The notes under the pieces are model-generated. The model had not been told where the DNA came from and searched no databases. It saw only the letters and a list, made by a program, of their open reading frames with translations. Source: DAISIK01 sp036822055 (GTDB taxonomy: Bacteria; Verrucomicrobiota; Verrucomicrobiia; Opitutales; Puniceicoccaceae). Taken from it: a DNA stretch of 36,442 bases. Position 1 is the first letter of the stretch, and each line of letters starts with the position of its first letter. Position numbers and translations under genes: made by a program. Positions 23,470 through 31,808 of the stretch are shown here, one piece after another. The DNA is taken from positions 1-36,442 of the forward strand of contig DAISIK010000032.1 in the NCBI GenBank assembly GCA_036822055.1. The letters run 5' to 3'.

Positions 23470-26400
23470 TTGCCCCAAATCAGGTTTAGTTGTTTTTCCC
23501 ACCGCCCCAGGCCCGGACTCGGGGATCGCAAAGAGGGTTTTGCTCTCGTCGTTGCCCTAGGTCTCATGGCTGCTGTCCTCGTCCTTGTTCTCGGCCTTGC
23601 CTCTGCAGTCCGCACCACCAATGCCAACGCCCCCGGCTCGGCCAGCCAAATTCTTGCTGAGCAAAACGCTCTCTTTGCCCTGCAAATCGCCATCGGAGAA
23701 GTTCAAAGCCAGTTGGGACCCGACCAGCGGGTCAGCTCCACCGCTGCGATCCTCACCGATCAACCGATCCCCAATCCCCATTGGACCGCCTCCTGGTCGT
23801 GGGAGACCGAAGCCCTCATCGATCCCGACGCTCCCCAACCACCCCTTCCAGTTCCCCATTGGCTAGTTTCTTCCGGTGGCTCGTCCGATCCCATGGACAT
23901 CGTTCCTCCCGCCCGGGCGGTCACCATCGTTGGAGCGGAAAACGTTCAAGAGCTGAGTGACCAGGTCGTCGTCGAGCGGTTGGACCTCTCTTCGGGTGGG
24001 TATGCCTTCTGGGTCGGTGATGAAGGGGTCAAAGCACGCTTCGATCTCAGCGACCCTTTCGCCAGAGACGATCCCGCCTCGCCCAGGCGTTTCCATCTGG
24101 CCCAACGGGTTGGGGTCGAAGCTTTGTTTCCCTCAGAGATTCCCGGCTATCAGTCAAATGGCCCGGAAAACCAGAGGATCTTCACTTCAGAAATGATTGG
24201 ACTCCTCAATGCCGATCTCGACTCACTTTCCAAAAACGCCTTTCACGATCTGACCACCTCAAGTCGCGGCCTCCTTACCAGCACCCTGCACGGTGGACTA
24301 AAATCTGACCTCTCCATCCTTTTCGAGGAGGATCGTGTCGACCGTTTCCGCTCTTTCTTCAGCCCCGGCAAGCCCGTCAATCCCCAGGAGCAGGATTACT
24401 GGCTCTACCGGGATCCCCTCAACCGCATCGATGAAATCGGTCCAAACTTCGGCATTCTCCGGGACTTTTACCGACTCCATCGTTCAGTTGATCCCGCCCG
24501 GCAATCGCTCGATCCCATCCCACCTAACCCTCAAAAGCTCGAGCTTGCCAATTGGAACGGGGAGTGGCCCATGCAGTCCAACTGGCCCGACCGCGATCAG
24601 TACCACGAGAATAGTCCAATCCACCCGGTAGTTTCACTCATCCAGCTTTCACTCGGCTTCTCCTTCATTCCCAACGAGCCGGTGGATGGGCTTCCCAGCT
24701 CTCGGCTTCAAATCCGCCTCTATCCCATCGTTGGCCTCTACAATCCTTACAACGTAAACCTTGCTCCCGCAACCTACCGCGTTGAGTGGGGGATGCAGCC
24801 AAACATTGAGGTGGTCGCTGCCCACCGGGACCAACCGGACACCCTTCGCACCGCCAGCTTCAACCTTCAGCGAGTTGCAACTGTCGCAGGTCGTTCCTCC
24901 GACGAAACCTTCATCCGCATGGAGACCGCCGAGCCAGTTGGCTTCGAGCCCGGCCAGATTCGTTACCTCGTCCCCTCGGGGCCAACCTCTGGCCACTTTT
25001 CACCCAGCCTTGAGAACTTCCCCGCCGTCCCGCTCGTCGGCGATTCGTCAGCCCTCGGCTATATTTACTACAATGTTGAGGATGGTCTCTTCACCAATGG
25101 TCCGCCGGTTTGGGGAGATATTTTCTCCCTCTACACCAGCGAGGCTGATCTCCTCCTCAATCTCTCCGCCAGTGCCGAGTTCCGCGCCACCGGGCGTTTC
25201 AATACCGCCGAAAAGGCCTATTACCTGCGCCTGATCGATGGTGATCAACCCAAGGACCTCCAGATCATCACCCGCCTTTGGGATAGTGAGGGCAACAACC
25301 TTTCCAGCGGTCCTCGCAATGATCGAAAGTTCGAAGGTCGCCAAAATAGCTGGCCCAACATCGCCAGCGCTGCCCAGTCCGAAACCTTCAGCACCTGGGC
25401 GGTTGGGCTTCGCACTACCGAGCAACCCGAGTTTACCAGCCTTCGGGTTCTGCTCGACGCCAATCCCCGGGCCCTCGTCAACGACGTCTTCATCGACGGC
25501 TTCCGCGAGGGAAAAGGCTACGGTCTCGTCAGTCTATTCGAGGTGCCGTCTCTCACCCTCTCCGAGGATGCCCGATACGGCGTCCTCGGCCCAAACGACG
25601 CCATCGAACCAGAATTCCTCACCGAGTACAATGGACTCTGGGGAAATTTCTACACCGTACAGGGTCAGGAGAATGTTCTTCTCTACGATGTGCCCCGTTC
25701 CCCGCTCCTTTCCCTCGGCGCACTCCAACACAGCCCGCTCTCCCGCTTTAGCTACGATCCCGCCTACCTCGTCGGCCAGTCCTACGCCAATGTTCGAGTC
25801 CCCCGCCATCGCTACGTCTCCATTGTATCCCTCGAAAAAAACGGCCGTCGCCACTATTTTTTCGACCTCGCCTACCTCATCAACCATCGGATCTGGGACG
25901 GCTACTTCTTCTCCTCCATCAACCCCCGGGAATCTCTGACAAAAATCCAGGAACGCCTCGCCGGGCCCACCGAACGTCCTTCCGCCTCATTCCTTCCAAA
26001 CACCCGCCTCAAACCTGCCTTTGGCGATTCGATCGAGCTTCCTGCGGCCAGCTTGGCTTCGCGGGCGCTCGAGTCCGCAGAGAGCCTCCATCAGGCCTCC
26101 CGGCTGATTGGCGGGCACCTGCTCACCGAGGGAGCCTTCAATATCAACTCAACCTCTGTCGACGCATGGGAAGCCGTTCTTTCAAGTCTCAATGACCTCG
26201 ACCTCAAGACCCACCAACCATCCTCGGATGCCTCTCAGATTTTCGAGGAATCGCTCCCTGTTTTCTCCCGGTTTGGCCGCCCCTACGGCGGGGCCTTCTC
26301 TCAGGAGATGGCCGACAATACCAACTTCTGGCGAGGCTACCGGCACCTCACCCAACCAGAAGTGAGGGCCCTGGCCACCGCCATGGTAGATCAGGTCCGC

Positions 26401-26913
26401 GCTCGTGGGCCTTTCCTGAGCCTCGGGCAGTTTGTGAATCGCAAACTCGAAGCTGGCCCCCTCGGCCTCTCCGGTGCCCTCCAGTCCGCCCTCGATGCGA
26501 CCGTCAATTCTTTCCCTCCAGAGGCGCGGATCGACTCCCAGCCCTTCACCCCGACCCTGGCCGACAACGGGGGAGATGCCCTGTTCTTTGATGAAAACAT
26601 CAGCGACCTTTCCCGTCCGAGTCGAGCCGCCGGCCACGCGGGCTATCTCCTCCAGGGAGATTTGCTGCAGGCCCTCGGCCCCGTCATCGCACCCCGATCC
26701 GATACGTTCCGCATCCGCGGCTATGGCGAGCAACGTCATCCGGCCACTGGCGAAGTAGTCGCTCGCGCCCTCTGCGAAGCAATTGTCCAGCGGTTTCCCA
26801 CCCCTCTCGATCCATCCGCTCAGCTCTCGGATGAAGAACTCGCCAACCCTTCCGGCCCCTTTGGTCGACGTTTCGAGGTGGTTACCTTTCGCTGGTTAAC
26901 CCCGCCGGATTGA
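23470..26913 (+). CDS. Verru_Chthon cassette protein A-like, pseudopilin-type secreted protein
   Basis: A very large (1147-residue) protein with a prepilin-like N-terminus: a basic leader ending RKEG, then the hydrophobic FALVVALGLMAAVLVLVLGLAS, after which ILAEQNALFALQIAIGEVQSQLG continues the long helix. The usual Glu at position 5 of the mature helix is missing. The remainder is a long surface domain rich in Pro, Ser and aromatic residues with no other known domain. This combination fits the Verru_Chthon cassette protein A family known only from Verrucomicrobia. Partner proteins B, C and D are not present here. The start is the TTG at 23470, since no ATG or GTG lies before the hydrophobic helix; no ribosome binding site was seen. 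Confidence 0.65.
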   Translation: MPQIRFSCFSHRPRPGLGDRKEGFALVVALGLMAAVLVLVLGLASAVRTTNANAPGSASQILAEQNALFALQIAIGEVQSQLGPDQRVSSTAAILTDQPIPNPHWTASWSWETEALIDPDAPQPPLPVPHWLVSSGGSSDPMDIVPPARAVTIVGAENVQELSDQVVVERLDLSSGGYAFWVGDEGVKARFDLSDPFARDDPASPRRFHLAQRVGVEALFPSEIPGYQSNGPENQRIFTSEMIGLLNADLDSLSKNAFHDLTTSSRGLLTSTLHGGLKSDLSILFEEDRVDRFRSFFSPGKPVNPQEQDYWLYRDPLNRIDEIGPNFGILRDFYRLHRSVDPARQSLDPIPPNPQKLELANWNGEWPMQSNWPDRDQYHENSPIHPVVSLIQLSLGFSFIPNEPVDGLPSSRLQIRLYPIVGLYNPYNVNLAPATYRVEWGMQPNIEVVAAHRDQPDTLRTASFNLQRVATVAGRSSDETFIRMETAEPVGFEPGQIRYLVPSGPTSGHFSPSLENFPAVPLVGDSSALGYIYYNVEDGLFTNGPPVWGDIFSLYTSEADLLLNLSASAEFRATGRFNTAEKAYYLRLIDGDQPKDLQIITRLWDSEGNNLSSGPRNDRKFEGRQNSWPNIASAAQSETFSTWAVGLRTTEQPEFTSLRVLLDANPRALVNDVFIDGFREGKGYGLVSLFEVPSLTLSEDARYGVLGPNDAIEPEFLTEYNGLWGNFYTVQGQENVLLYDVPRSPLLSLGALQHSPLSRFSYDPAYLVGQSYANVRVPRHRYVSIVSLEKNGRRHYFFDLAYLINHRIWDGYFFSSINPRESLTKIQERLAGPTERPSASFLPNTRLKPAFGDSIELPAASLASRALESAESLHQASRLIGGHLLTEGAFNINSTSVDAWEAVLSSLNDLDLKTHQPSSDASQIFEESLPVFSRFGRPYGGAFSQEMADNTNFWRGYRHLTQPEVRALATAMVDQVRARGPFLSLGQFVNRKLEAGPLGLSGALQSALDATVNSFPPEARIDSQPFTPTLADNGGDALFFDENISDLSRPSRAAGHAGYLLQGDLLQALGPVIAPRSDTFRIRGYGEQRHPATGEVVARALCEAIVQRFPTPLDPSAQLSDEELANPSGPFGRRFEVVTFRWLTPPD

Positions 26914-26937
26914 AAATATCGCTCCAGCCTCTTTCCG

Positions 26938-27696
26938 ATGCCTCGCCCCCACCCCATCCTCGGAGCCCTCGCTCTCGTCGCCCTACTTTTTCCCCTCGCC
27001 CCATCATCGGGCGCAACAGCTGTTGAGCCAACTCCGGTCAAGGTCTCCCTTTCGTTCCTGAGCCTCGATGTTTCCATCAATGATCTTTTCTTCCTCAGCG
27101 AGGACGATCCGATCCCCTTCCTAGTTCCAAACGCTGCTCCTTCCCAACCGTATCCATATTTTGGATCCACCACCCTTCACCTTTACCGGCAAACTGACCC
27201 CTCCCGAGGGCTTCCAAGCACCGACCCTGCCCAACTGCCCCCGCCCATCGCCACTGTTCAACTGGACCCCCAGGGCAAGGACCTTCTCCTCCTTTTTGTC
27301 AGTTCCGGAAGGGACACCCCAAAAGTTTACACCCTGAGCAATGACCTCGGCACCTTTCCAGCCAACTCCTTTCGTTTCTTCAACCTCTGCCACTTCAAGG
27401 TCGCCGGGCAATTGAATAGTGAGTCCTTCCAAATCCCTCCCCGATCCCAGCAAATCATTCCCCTAACCGAGGCCGGCCACCCCCAGATCACCGTCCAACT
27501 GGCCACCCTTCGCGGTGATGACTGGAAGCGGGTCTACCGGTCCAAATGGCGCTTTAACCCCCTCCAGCGGCTTAATGTCTTCTTCATTCCCGACGAAAAT
27601 CAACCTTCGGGAATTCGAATTCGCCGCTACTACGAACTCGCCCCGGAAGGTGAACCCCCAACATCACCAGAGGAAGAATTTCCAACCATGGAATAG
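26938..27696 (+). CDS. Exported protein of unknown function, partner of the Verru_Chthon A-like gene
   Basis: A 252-residue protein with a typical signal peptide (LGALALVALLFPLAPSSGATA, cleavage near residue 28). No domain is recognised. The mature part alternates beta-type segments (VKVSLSFLSLDVSIN, TTLHLYRQ, KDLLLLFVSSG) and ends in an acidic, proline-rich tail, PEGEPPTSPEEEFP. It starts 24 bases after the large pseudopilin-like gene and precedes the GH39-like gene by 31 bases, so the three are probably one transcript. It may be a surface partner of the large protein. Confidence 0.6.
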   Translation: MPRPHPILGALALVALLFPLAPSSGATAVEPTPVKVSLSFLSLDVSINDLFFLSEDDPIPFLVPNAAPSQPYPYFGSTTLHLYRQTDPSRGLPSTDPAQLPPPIATVQLDPQGKDLLLLFVSSGRDTPKVYTLSNDLGTFPANSFRFFNLCHFKVAGQLNSESFQIPPRSQQIIPLTEAGHPQITVQLATLRGDDWKRVYRSKWRFNPLQRLNVFFIPDENQPSGIRIRRYYELAPEGEPPTSPEEEFPTME

Positions 27697-27727
27697 AGAA
27701 CCCAAAAACCACCAAAAACCCCAAAAC

Positions 27728-29497
27728 ATGAAAAGAAAAATCCCCCGTCTCAATCTCGCTGGCTCCGCCACCGTCCTTGCTCTACTCACCATCCTCGCCT
27801 CCGCGCCGCTAAAGGCCGTTACCTGGCTGGGTTTGGATCCCAACGTCGCTGTTGGCCCCGCCCGGTCGAACCTTTACGGAATGAACCTCAACTTCGCCAT
27901 GCGGCCCGAAAAGGTGACCAATAAGGAGTATCAAGAGGGTCTCGCCTACCTCAACGCTCCCTTGATCCGCTACCACGCTGCCGAGTCCATCTTCGCTGGT
28001 CACGAAGCCAGCTGGATCAATGCTGCCACCCAATCCTGGGACGCCTCTCGTATCAATACCTCCCTGAGTAATTTAAGCTATCCGGTATCCGGAAAATTGA
28101 TCGCCATTGCTGAATGGCCCTCCTGGATGGATACTAATGGTGACGGTCGCCTCGACCCCGACAAGTTTCAGGCCTACGCCGAGTTTTGCGCCGATCTCGT
28201 TTCTATCGTGAACCTTCAGCAGGGCCATGGCGTTGTCTATTGGGAGCCCTTCAACGAACTTGAGGGGCGCTACGCCAATGACGTCGCAACCCTCGCTCAA
28301 ATCTTCAACCTTTGCGCAACGGCGATGAAGTCCCGCGATCCGAGCATTAAGATCGTCGGCGCCGCCTGGACCCAACCATGGGCCCCTTCCTATCCCGGAA
28401 CTTTTAAGGAGTTCATTGGGCTCGTTAAAGCGAATCTCGACGTTTGTAGCTACCACCAGTACGGGACCGGCGATGGCTCCCTCTCTCCTGCTGCCATCTA
28501 CAACACCATTCCTGCACTGCTCGAGGGAGCAACAGCAGTCCGGGGCTACCTCGACCACCACGGTCTCCAGAACGTTCCTCTCTGGCTCACCGAGCACAAT
28601 ATTTTCTGGTCATGGGAAAGTGACTACCAGTTTCGCATGACCCAGATAACCGGAGGCGTGTTTGACGCCCTCCTCCTCACCCAGTTTACCCGCCAGGGCA
28701 TTCTCGACGCTGCTTTCTCCTGGATCGATGCCGATACCCGCTACGGCAAAATCGGATTCAACTGGAATTCCTGGACCTACGATCAACTCAACCCGGGAGC
28801 CCATGTCTACCACTACTTCAACCGTTTCGCAGTCGGCCAGGTCGTCCAATCTTCACCCAGCCAGGGATCAGTCCAGACCTTTGCCACCAAGGATCCATCC
28901 CGCAATCTTCTCTCCCTCGTCCTCATCAACCGCTCTGGCGAAAATCAGCTGATTTATCTTGGGAATTCGACAGCCTACAACTGGGAGACCCTCTACCAGA
29001 TCACGGAATCCGGGGTCCAGACTTCCACACTCAATTCCCTGGCCTGGCGGACCCTCCCCCCTCATTCCGTCTCCTTCGCCATTGGAGGTCTCGGCTCCCA
29101 ACCAACAACCACAGGCGGCGGGAGCATTACCCTTCAGGCCGAGGCTGCCAACCAGACTTCAGCAAGTGTCCAGATAGCCTCCAATGATGTATTCATTCCC
29201 TGGAACGGAGGCAGCTCCGCATGGATCGACTTTAGCAATCTGCAAATTCCAGCCAATGCCCAGTACGATCTGACCATCCGCTACGCCAGCTTCTGGGGAG
29301 GGATGAATGTGGACGTCCAGGTCGGTGGCCAAACCATCGGCACCTTCAATCAACTTCCCCAGACCTGGGATGCCAATGGTTTCAGGCAGGAAACCCTCTC
29401 CAACATCAGCCTTCCTTCAGGCAACAATCAAACCTTGCGCCTCCTCATTCAGAATGGAGAGATCAGGATCGATTACCTTGAACTGAAACAGAAGTAG
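27728..29497 (+). CDS. Secreted GH39-like glycoside hydrolase with C-terminal CBM6/35-type module
   Basis: A 589-residue enzyme. A signal peptide (about residues 1-30, ending APLKA) is followed by a clan GH-A barrel similar to GH39. The acid/base is Glu177 in EPFNELEGRY and the nucleophile Glu289 in LTEHNIFWSWE. An EF-hand-like loop, DTNGDGRLDPD (from residue 135), sits just before the acid/base strand. A linker rich in Thr/Gly (residues about 455-465) leads to a CBM6/CBM35-like domain opening with LQAEAANQTS and containing YDLTIRYAS and IRIDYLELKQK. The substrate is likely a plant or algal glycan; xylosidase, iduronidase or another GH39 activity cannot be separated here. The leader is A/C-rich with no Shine-Dalgarno. 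A paralogue lies at 31809. Confidence 0.75.
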   Translation: MKRKIPRLNLAGSATVLALLTILASAPLKAVTWLGLDPNVAVGPARSNLYGMNLNFAMRPEKVTNKEYQEGLAYLNAPLIRYHAAESIFAGHEASWINAATQSWDASRINTSLSNLSYPVSGKLIAIAEWPSWMDTNGDGRLDPDKFQAYAEFCADLVSIVNLQQGHGVVYWEPFNELEGRYANDVATLAQIFNLCATAMKSRDPSIKIVGAAWTQPWAPSYPGTFKEFIGLVKANLDVCSYHQYGTGDGSLSPAAIYNTIPALLEGATAVRGYLDHHGLQNVPLWLTEHNIFWSWESDYQFRMTQITGGVFDALLLTQFTRQGILDAAFSWIDADTRYGKIGFNWNSWTYDQLNPGAHVYHYFNRFAVGQVVQSSPSQGSVQTFATKDPSRNLLSLVLINRSGENQLIYLGNSTAYNWETLYQITESGVQTSTLNSLAWRTLPPHSVSFAIGGLGSQPTTTGGGSITLQAEAANQTSASVQIASNDVFIPWNGGSSAWIDFSNLQIPANAQYDLTIRYASFWGGMNVDVQVGGQTIGTFNQLPQTWDANGFRQETLSNISLPSGNNQTLRLLIQNGEIRIDYLELKQK

Positions 29498-29510
29498 GTT
29501 ACGCCGATTC

Positions 29511-29542
29511 GGGGGAGGAAGCACCTTGGTGCGAACTCCCCC
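29511..29542. terminator. Two-way hairpin between convergent genes
   Basis: GGGGGAG, GAA, GCACC, TT, GGTGC, GAA, CTCCCCC: outer and inner stems pair perfectly around a symmetric GAA/GAA internal loop. It lies between the GH39-like gene and the LacI gene, which converge, so it may end both transcripts. No T-run follows on either side, so termination is uncertain. Confidence 0.45.
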
Positions 29543-29578
29543 CAATCAGCCCTCTCCGCACGGATTTCCGGCCATCGG

Positions 29579-30676
29579 TCACCGCCCCGGCTTCGGACTT
29601 ACCCCGGTTTCAACCGTTCGGTCGAGCAGGGTCTCTCCATCCAGCCATTCCCCCCGTATTTGTACCAATTTGGAATCCTTCGGTATGCCTCGCTCGCCAT
29701 TGAGGATCTGTCCGACGAGGGTGTCCACCGCTGCTGCTCCGATTTGCTCAAACTTCTGGTTGATTCCCGAGTAATAAACTCCGCTTGGCCGCCAGCGAAT
29801 TTTCTCTAGGGGCAATCTCCCAATCGGCGCTGTATCCATTCTTACAATACCAATTTCGGAAGGCACCTTGAGACCGAGATCCTCAAGCCACTCATCCACC
29901 TCATATTCATTCGAGATCACGACATCTGGCCGGTGCCGTTCAAACCATCTTTCAAACAGCGCTCGGGTAACCTCCTTCTTGAAGAGCAAGGGAACTCGCT
30001 CCCTCACCGGGCGATCCAGTTGATCCGAAAGATACATCCCCGACCATGCCCGCCGAACCCGCTCGTCCATTCCGTGGCTCAGCAATAGTCCCGGACGCTG
30101 GTACCCGCGCATCCGCACCGTTTGGAGCGCAAGCTCCAGATTAAAGCGACCCGCCGACTCCGCGCAATTCAGCTGAGGCTCAAACAAGCTGTAGCCCAGG
30201 CTAACGCTGGCAAAATGCTCCCACTCAAACTCCAACCGATGCATTCCATCAGGGAGAGCTGCTACCAGGATTCCCTCGATCCCTCGCTCGCGAAAGATGG
30301 AGGCGATGCGCTGCGGCTTCAAACTCGGCTCACGATACCAAAACGATTCCAACCGGTAGCCCAACTGCGCCGCCCGTTCTTCGGCTCCCAGGTGAAAGCG
30401 TTCATCCGCCAACCAACGCCTCCAAGCCTCAGGAGACTCCCAAGCCGTCAACCAGATCAGGGTTCCCTGGAAACCCGGGGTTTTCTTTTTGCGGATCCGC
30501 GCCATCAGCTTGGATACCTCCGGGTCTGGACTATAACCCATCTCGGCCGCTATCGCTTCGATCCGCTCAATTGTTCGCTTCGGAATCGTTCGATCGTGGC
30601 GCAGCGCTAGCGAAACCGTCACGTGGGATACCCCGGCAACCTTGGCAATCTGACGCATCGTCGGCTGAACATTCAT
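29579..30676 (-). CDS. LacI-family transcriptional regulator
   Basis: A 365-residue repressor. The N-terminal LacI helix-turn-helix and hinge are clear: MRQIAKVAGVSHVTVSLALR, TIPKRTIERI and AAEMGYSPD. The C-terminal part is a periplasmic-binding-protein fold that should bind a sugar, though the region after residue 60 is longer and more divergent than in LacI itself. The start ATG at 30676 has AAGGTGG six bases upstream. It diverges from the PEP-CTERM gene across 163 bases holding candidate operators, and converges on the first GH39-like gene. It most likely controls the surrounding glycan-degradation genes in response to a released sugar. Confidence 0.9.
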   Translation of the reverse strand: MNVQPTMRQIAKVAGVSHVTVSLALRHDRTIPKRTIERIEAIAAEMGYSPDPEVSKLMARIRKKKTPGFQGTLIWLTAWESPEAWRRWLADERFHLGAEERAAQLGYRLESFWYREPSLKPQRIASIFRERGIEGILVAALPDGMHRLEFEWEHFASVSLGYSLFEPQLNCAESAGRFNLELALQTVRMRGYQRPGLLLSHGMDERVRRAWSGMYLSDQLDRPVRERVPLLFKKEVTRALFERWFERHRPDVVISNEYEVDEWLEDLGLKVPSEIGIVRMDTAPIGRLPLEKIRWRPSGVYYSGINQKFEQIGAAAVDTLVGQILNGERGIPKDSKLVQIRGEWLDGETLLDRTVETGVSPKPGR

Positions 30677-30714
30677 CGGCGACCACCTTTTCCGAGGTGA
30701 AACAAAAAGTCAAA

Positions 30715-30726
30715 CTTAACGGTAAG
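30715..30726. promoter_or_regulatory. Candidate operator, copy 2 of a shared 12-mer
   Basis: CTTAACGGTAAG, identical to 23310-23321, lies 39 bases upstream of the LacI start codon and 114 bases before the PEP-CTERM start. This position suits autoregulation by the LacI protein and control of the divergent gene. Confidence 0.45.
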
Positions 30727-30771
30727 GAGGGGCATTCTTGTAACGATTAGCTCAACATTTAAATCTGAGGT

Positions 30772-30788
30772 GTCTTAACCCTTAAGAC
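30772..30788. promoter_or_regulatory. Perfect inverted repeat before the PEP-CTERM gene
   Basis: GTCTTAACCCTTAAGAC has seven-base arms and a three-base centre. It lies 51 bases upstream of the PEP-CTERM start, in the LacI-controlled divergent region, and is a candidate second binding site for the same or another regulator. Confidence 0.4.
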
Positions 30789-30839
30789 GTCAGGACCTCG
30801 GCCTGAGTCCCCTGACCTTACCTCAATCCAATCATATCC

Positions 30840-31745
30840 ATGAAACTGCTAAAGTCCCTCTCTGTTCTTGCATCCACCGTCCTCCTTGGTTCGTTCGCGG
30901 CCGCCTATGTTCAGGAGGATTTCGATTACCCATCCCCAGGGTCCGCCGCTGGGCAGTCCGGAGGTCTCGGCTTCGATCCGACAGCCTGGAGTTTTTCTTC
31001 GGTCGGCATCGCTACCGAATCCACCGTGGCCGGTCTTCAGTTTAGTGGTCTTGCCACCTCGGGAAACGCCGTCTTGATCGAAGCCTTTGGCGATGGAAAC
31101 ACCGGCACCCTCGCCCGCCCCTGGGGCAACAGCACCCCCGGCATCAGTGATCTCTGGATCAGCTACTTGATCAAACAAGATGGCGATGTGGACATCACTG
31201 AATTTGCTGGAGGCACCGTCTTTGGTACCCGCTTCCAGGACGGCGGCGTTGGTGGATTCACCAAGTATGCCACCGACTCCAAGTTCTCAGGCGGTTTTTC
31301 AGCTCCCTATCAGATTCGCGGTGGCATTGGTTCCAACCCCGATGCAGTGGCTGATTTCTCCCTTGCCGACGACGTAGTCTACCTCTTTTTGGCCAAGTTT
31401 GGGAACATCAACTACGGTGCCTTCACCGGAAACACCACCACCATCGATATCTACCTCTTCAACCAGGCTGCCTTCAACAACCTGACCACCGCAGGGATAA
31501 TCGAAACGAACCTCGCCAGCAACGCGTCGGTAACCGCAAGTTTTTCAAACCAATTCGAGTTTGGAACTCTCGCACTCAATCCTGCCGACGCCCTCGCCCT
31601 TACGGTCTCCAATGGCGCCGCGACCTTTGATTCGATCCGCGCTGGGGCAAACCTGAGTGATGTCATCGTGGTTCCCGAGCCAGGAAGCGCAGGAATGCTT
31701 ACCGTCCTCGCAGCCCTCGGCCTTTGCGGCATCCGCCGTCGCTAA
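30840..31745 (+). CDS. PEP-CTERM sorting-domain surface protein
   Basis: A 301-residue secreted protein. The signal peptide is KLLKSLSVLASTVLLGSFAAA (cleavage near residue 22). The C-terminus (residues 278-301) carries VPEPG, a hydrophobic helix MLTVLAALGLCG and a basic end IRRR, the sorting signal recognised by exosortase. The mature part is Gly-, Ser- and Thr-rich and beta-like (SDLWISYLIKQDGDVDI, VVYLFLAKFGNINYG), possibly a laminin G/concanavalin-like carbohydrate-binding fold. It is placed between the LacI regulator and the second GH39-like enzyme and probably binds the same glycan on the cell surface. An EpsI-like protein at 8625 agrees with a working exosortase system. Confidence 0.85.
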   Translation: MKLLKSLSVLASTVLLGSFAAAYVQEDFDYPSPGSAAGQSGGLGFDPTAWSFSSVGIATESTVAGLQFSGLATSGNAVLIEAFGDGNTGTLARPWGNSTPGISDLWISYLIKQDGDVDITEFAGGTVFGTRFQDGGVGGFTKYATDSKFSGGFSAPYQIRGGIGSNPDAVADFSLADDVVYLFLAKFGNINYGAFTGNTTTIDIYLFNQAAFNNLTTAGIIETNLASNASVTASFSNQFEFGTLALNPADALALTVSNGAATFDSIRAGANLSDVIVVPEPGSAGMLTVLAALGLCGIRRR

Positions 31746-31808
31746 GCTCCTGAGGACGCCTACTCCGGGCTCACCGATCCGTTTGGTCTAATTCCTTGTT
31801 AACAGAAA

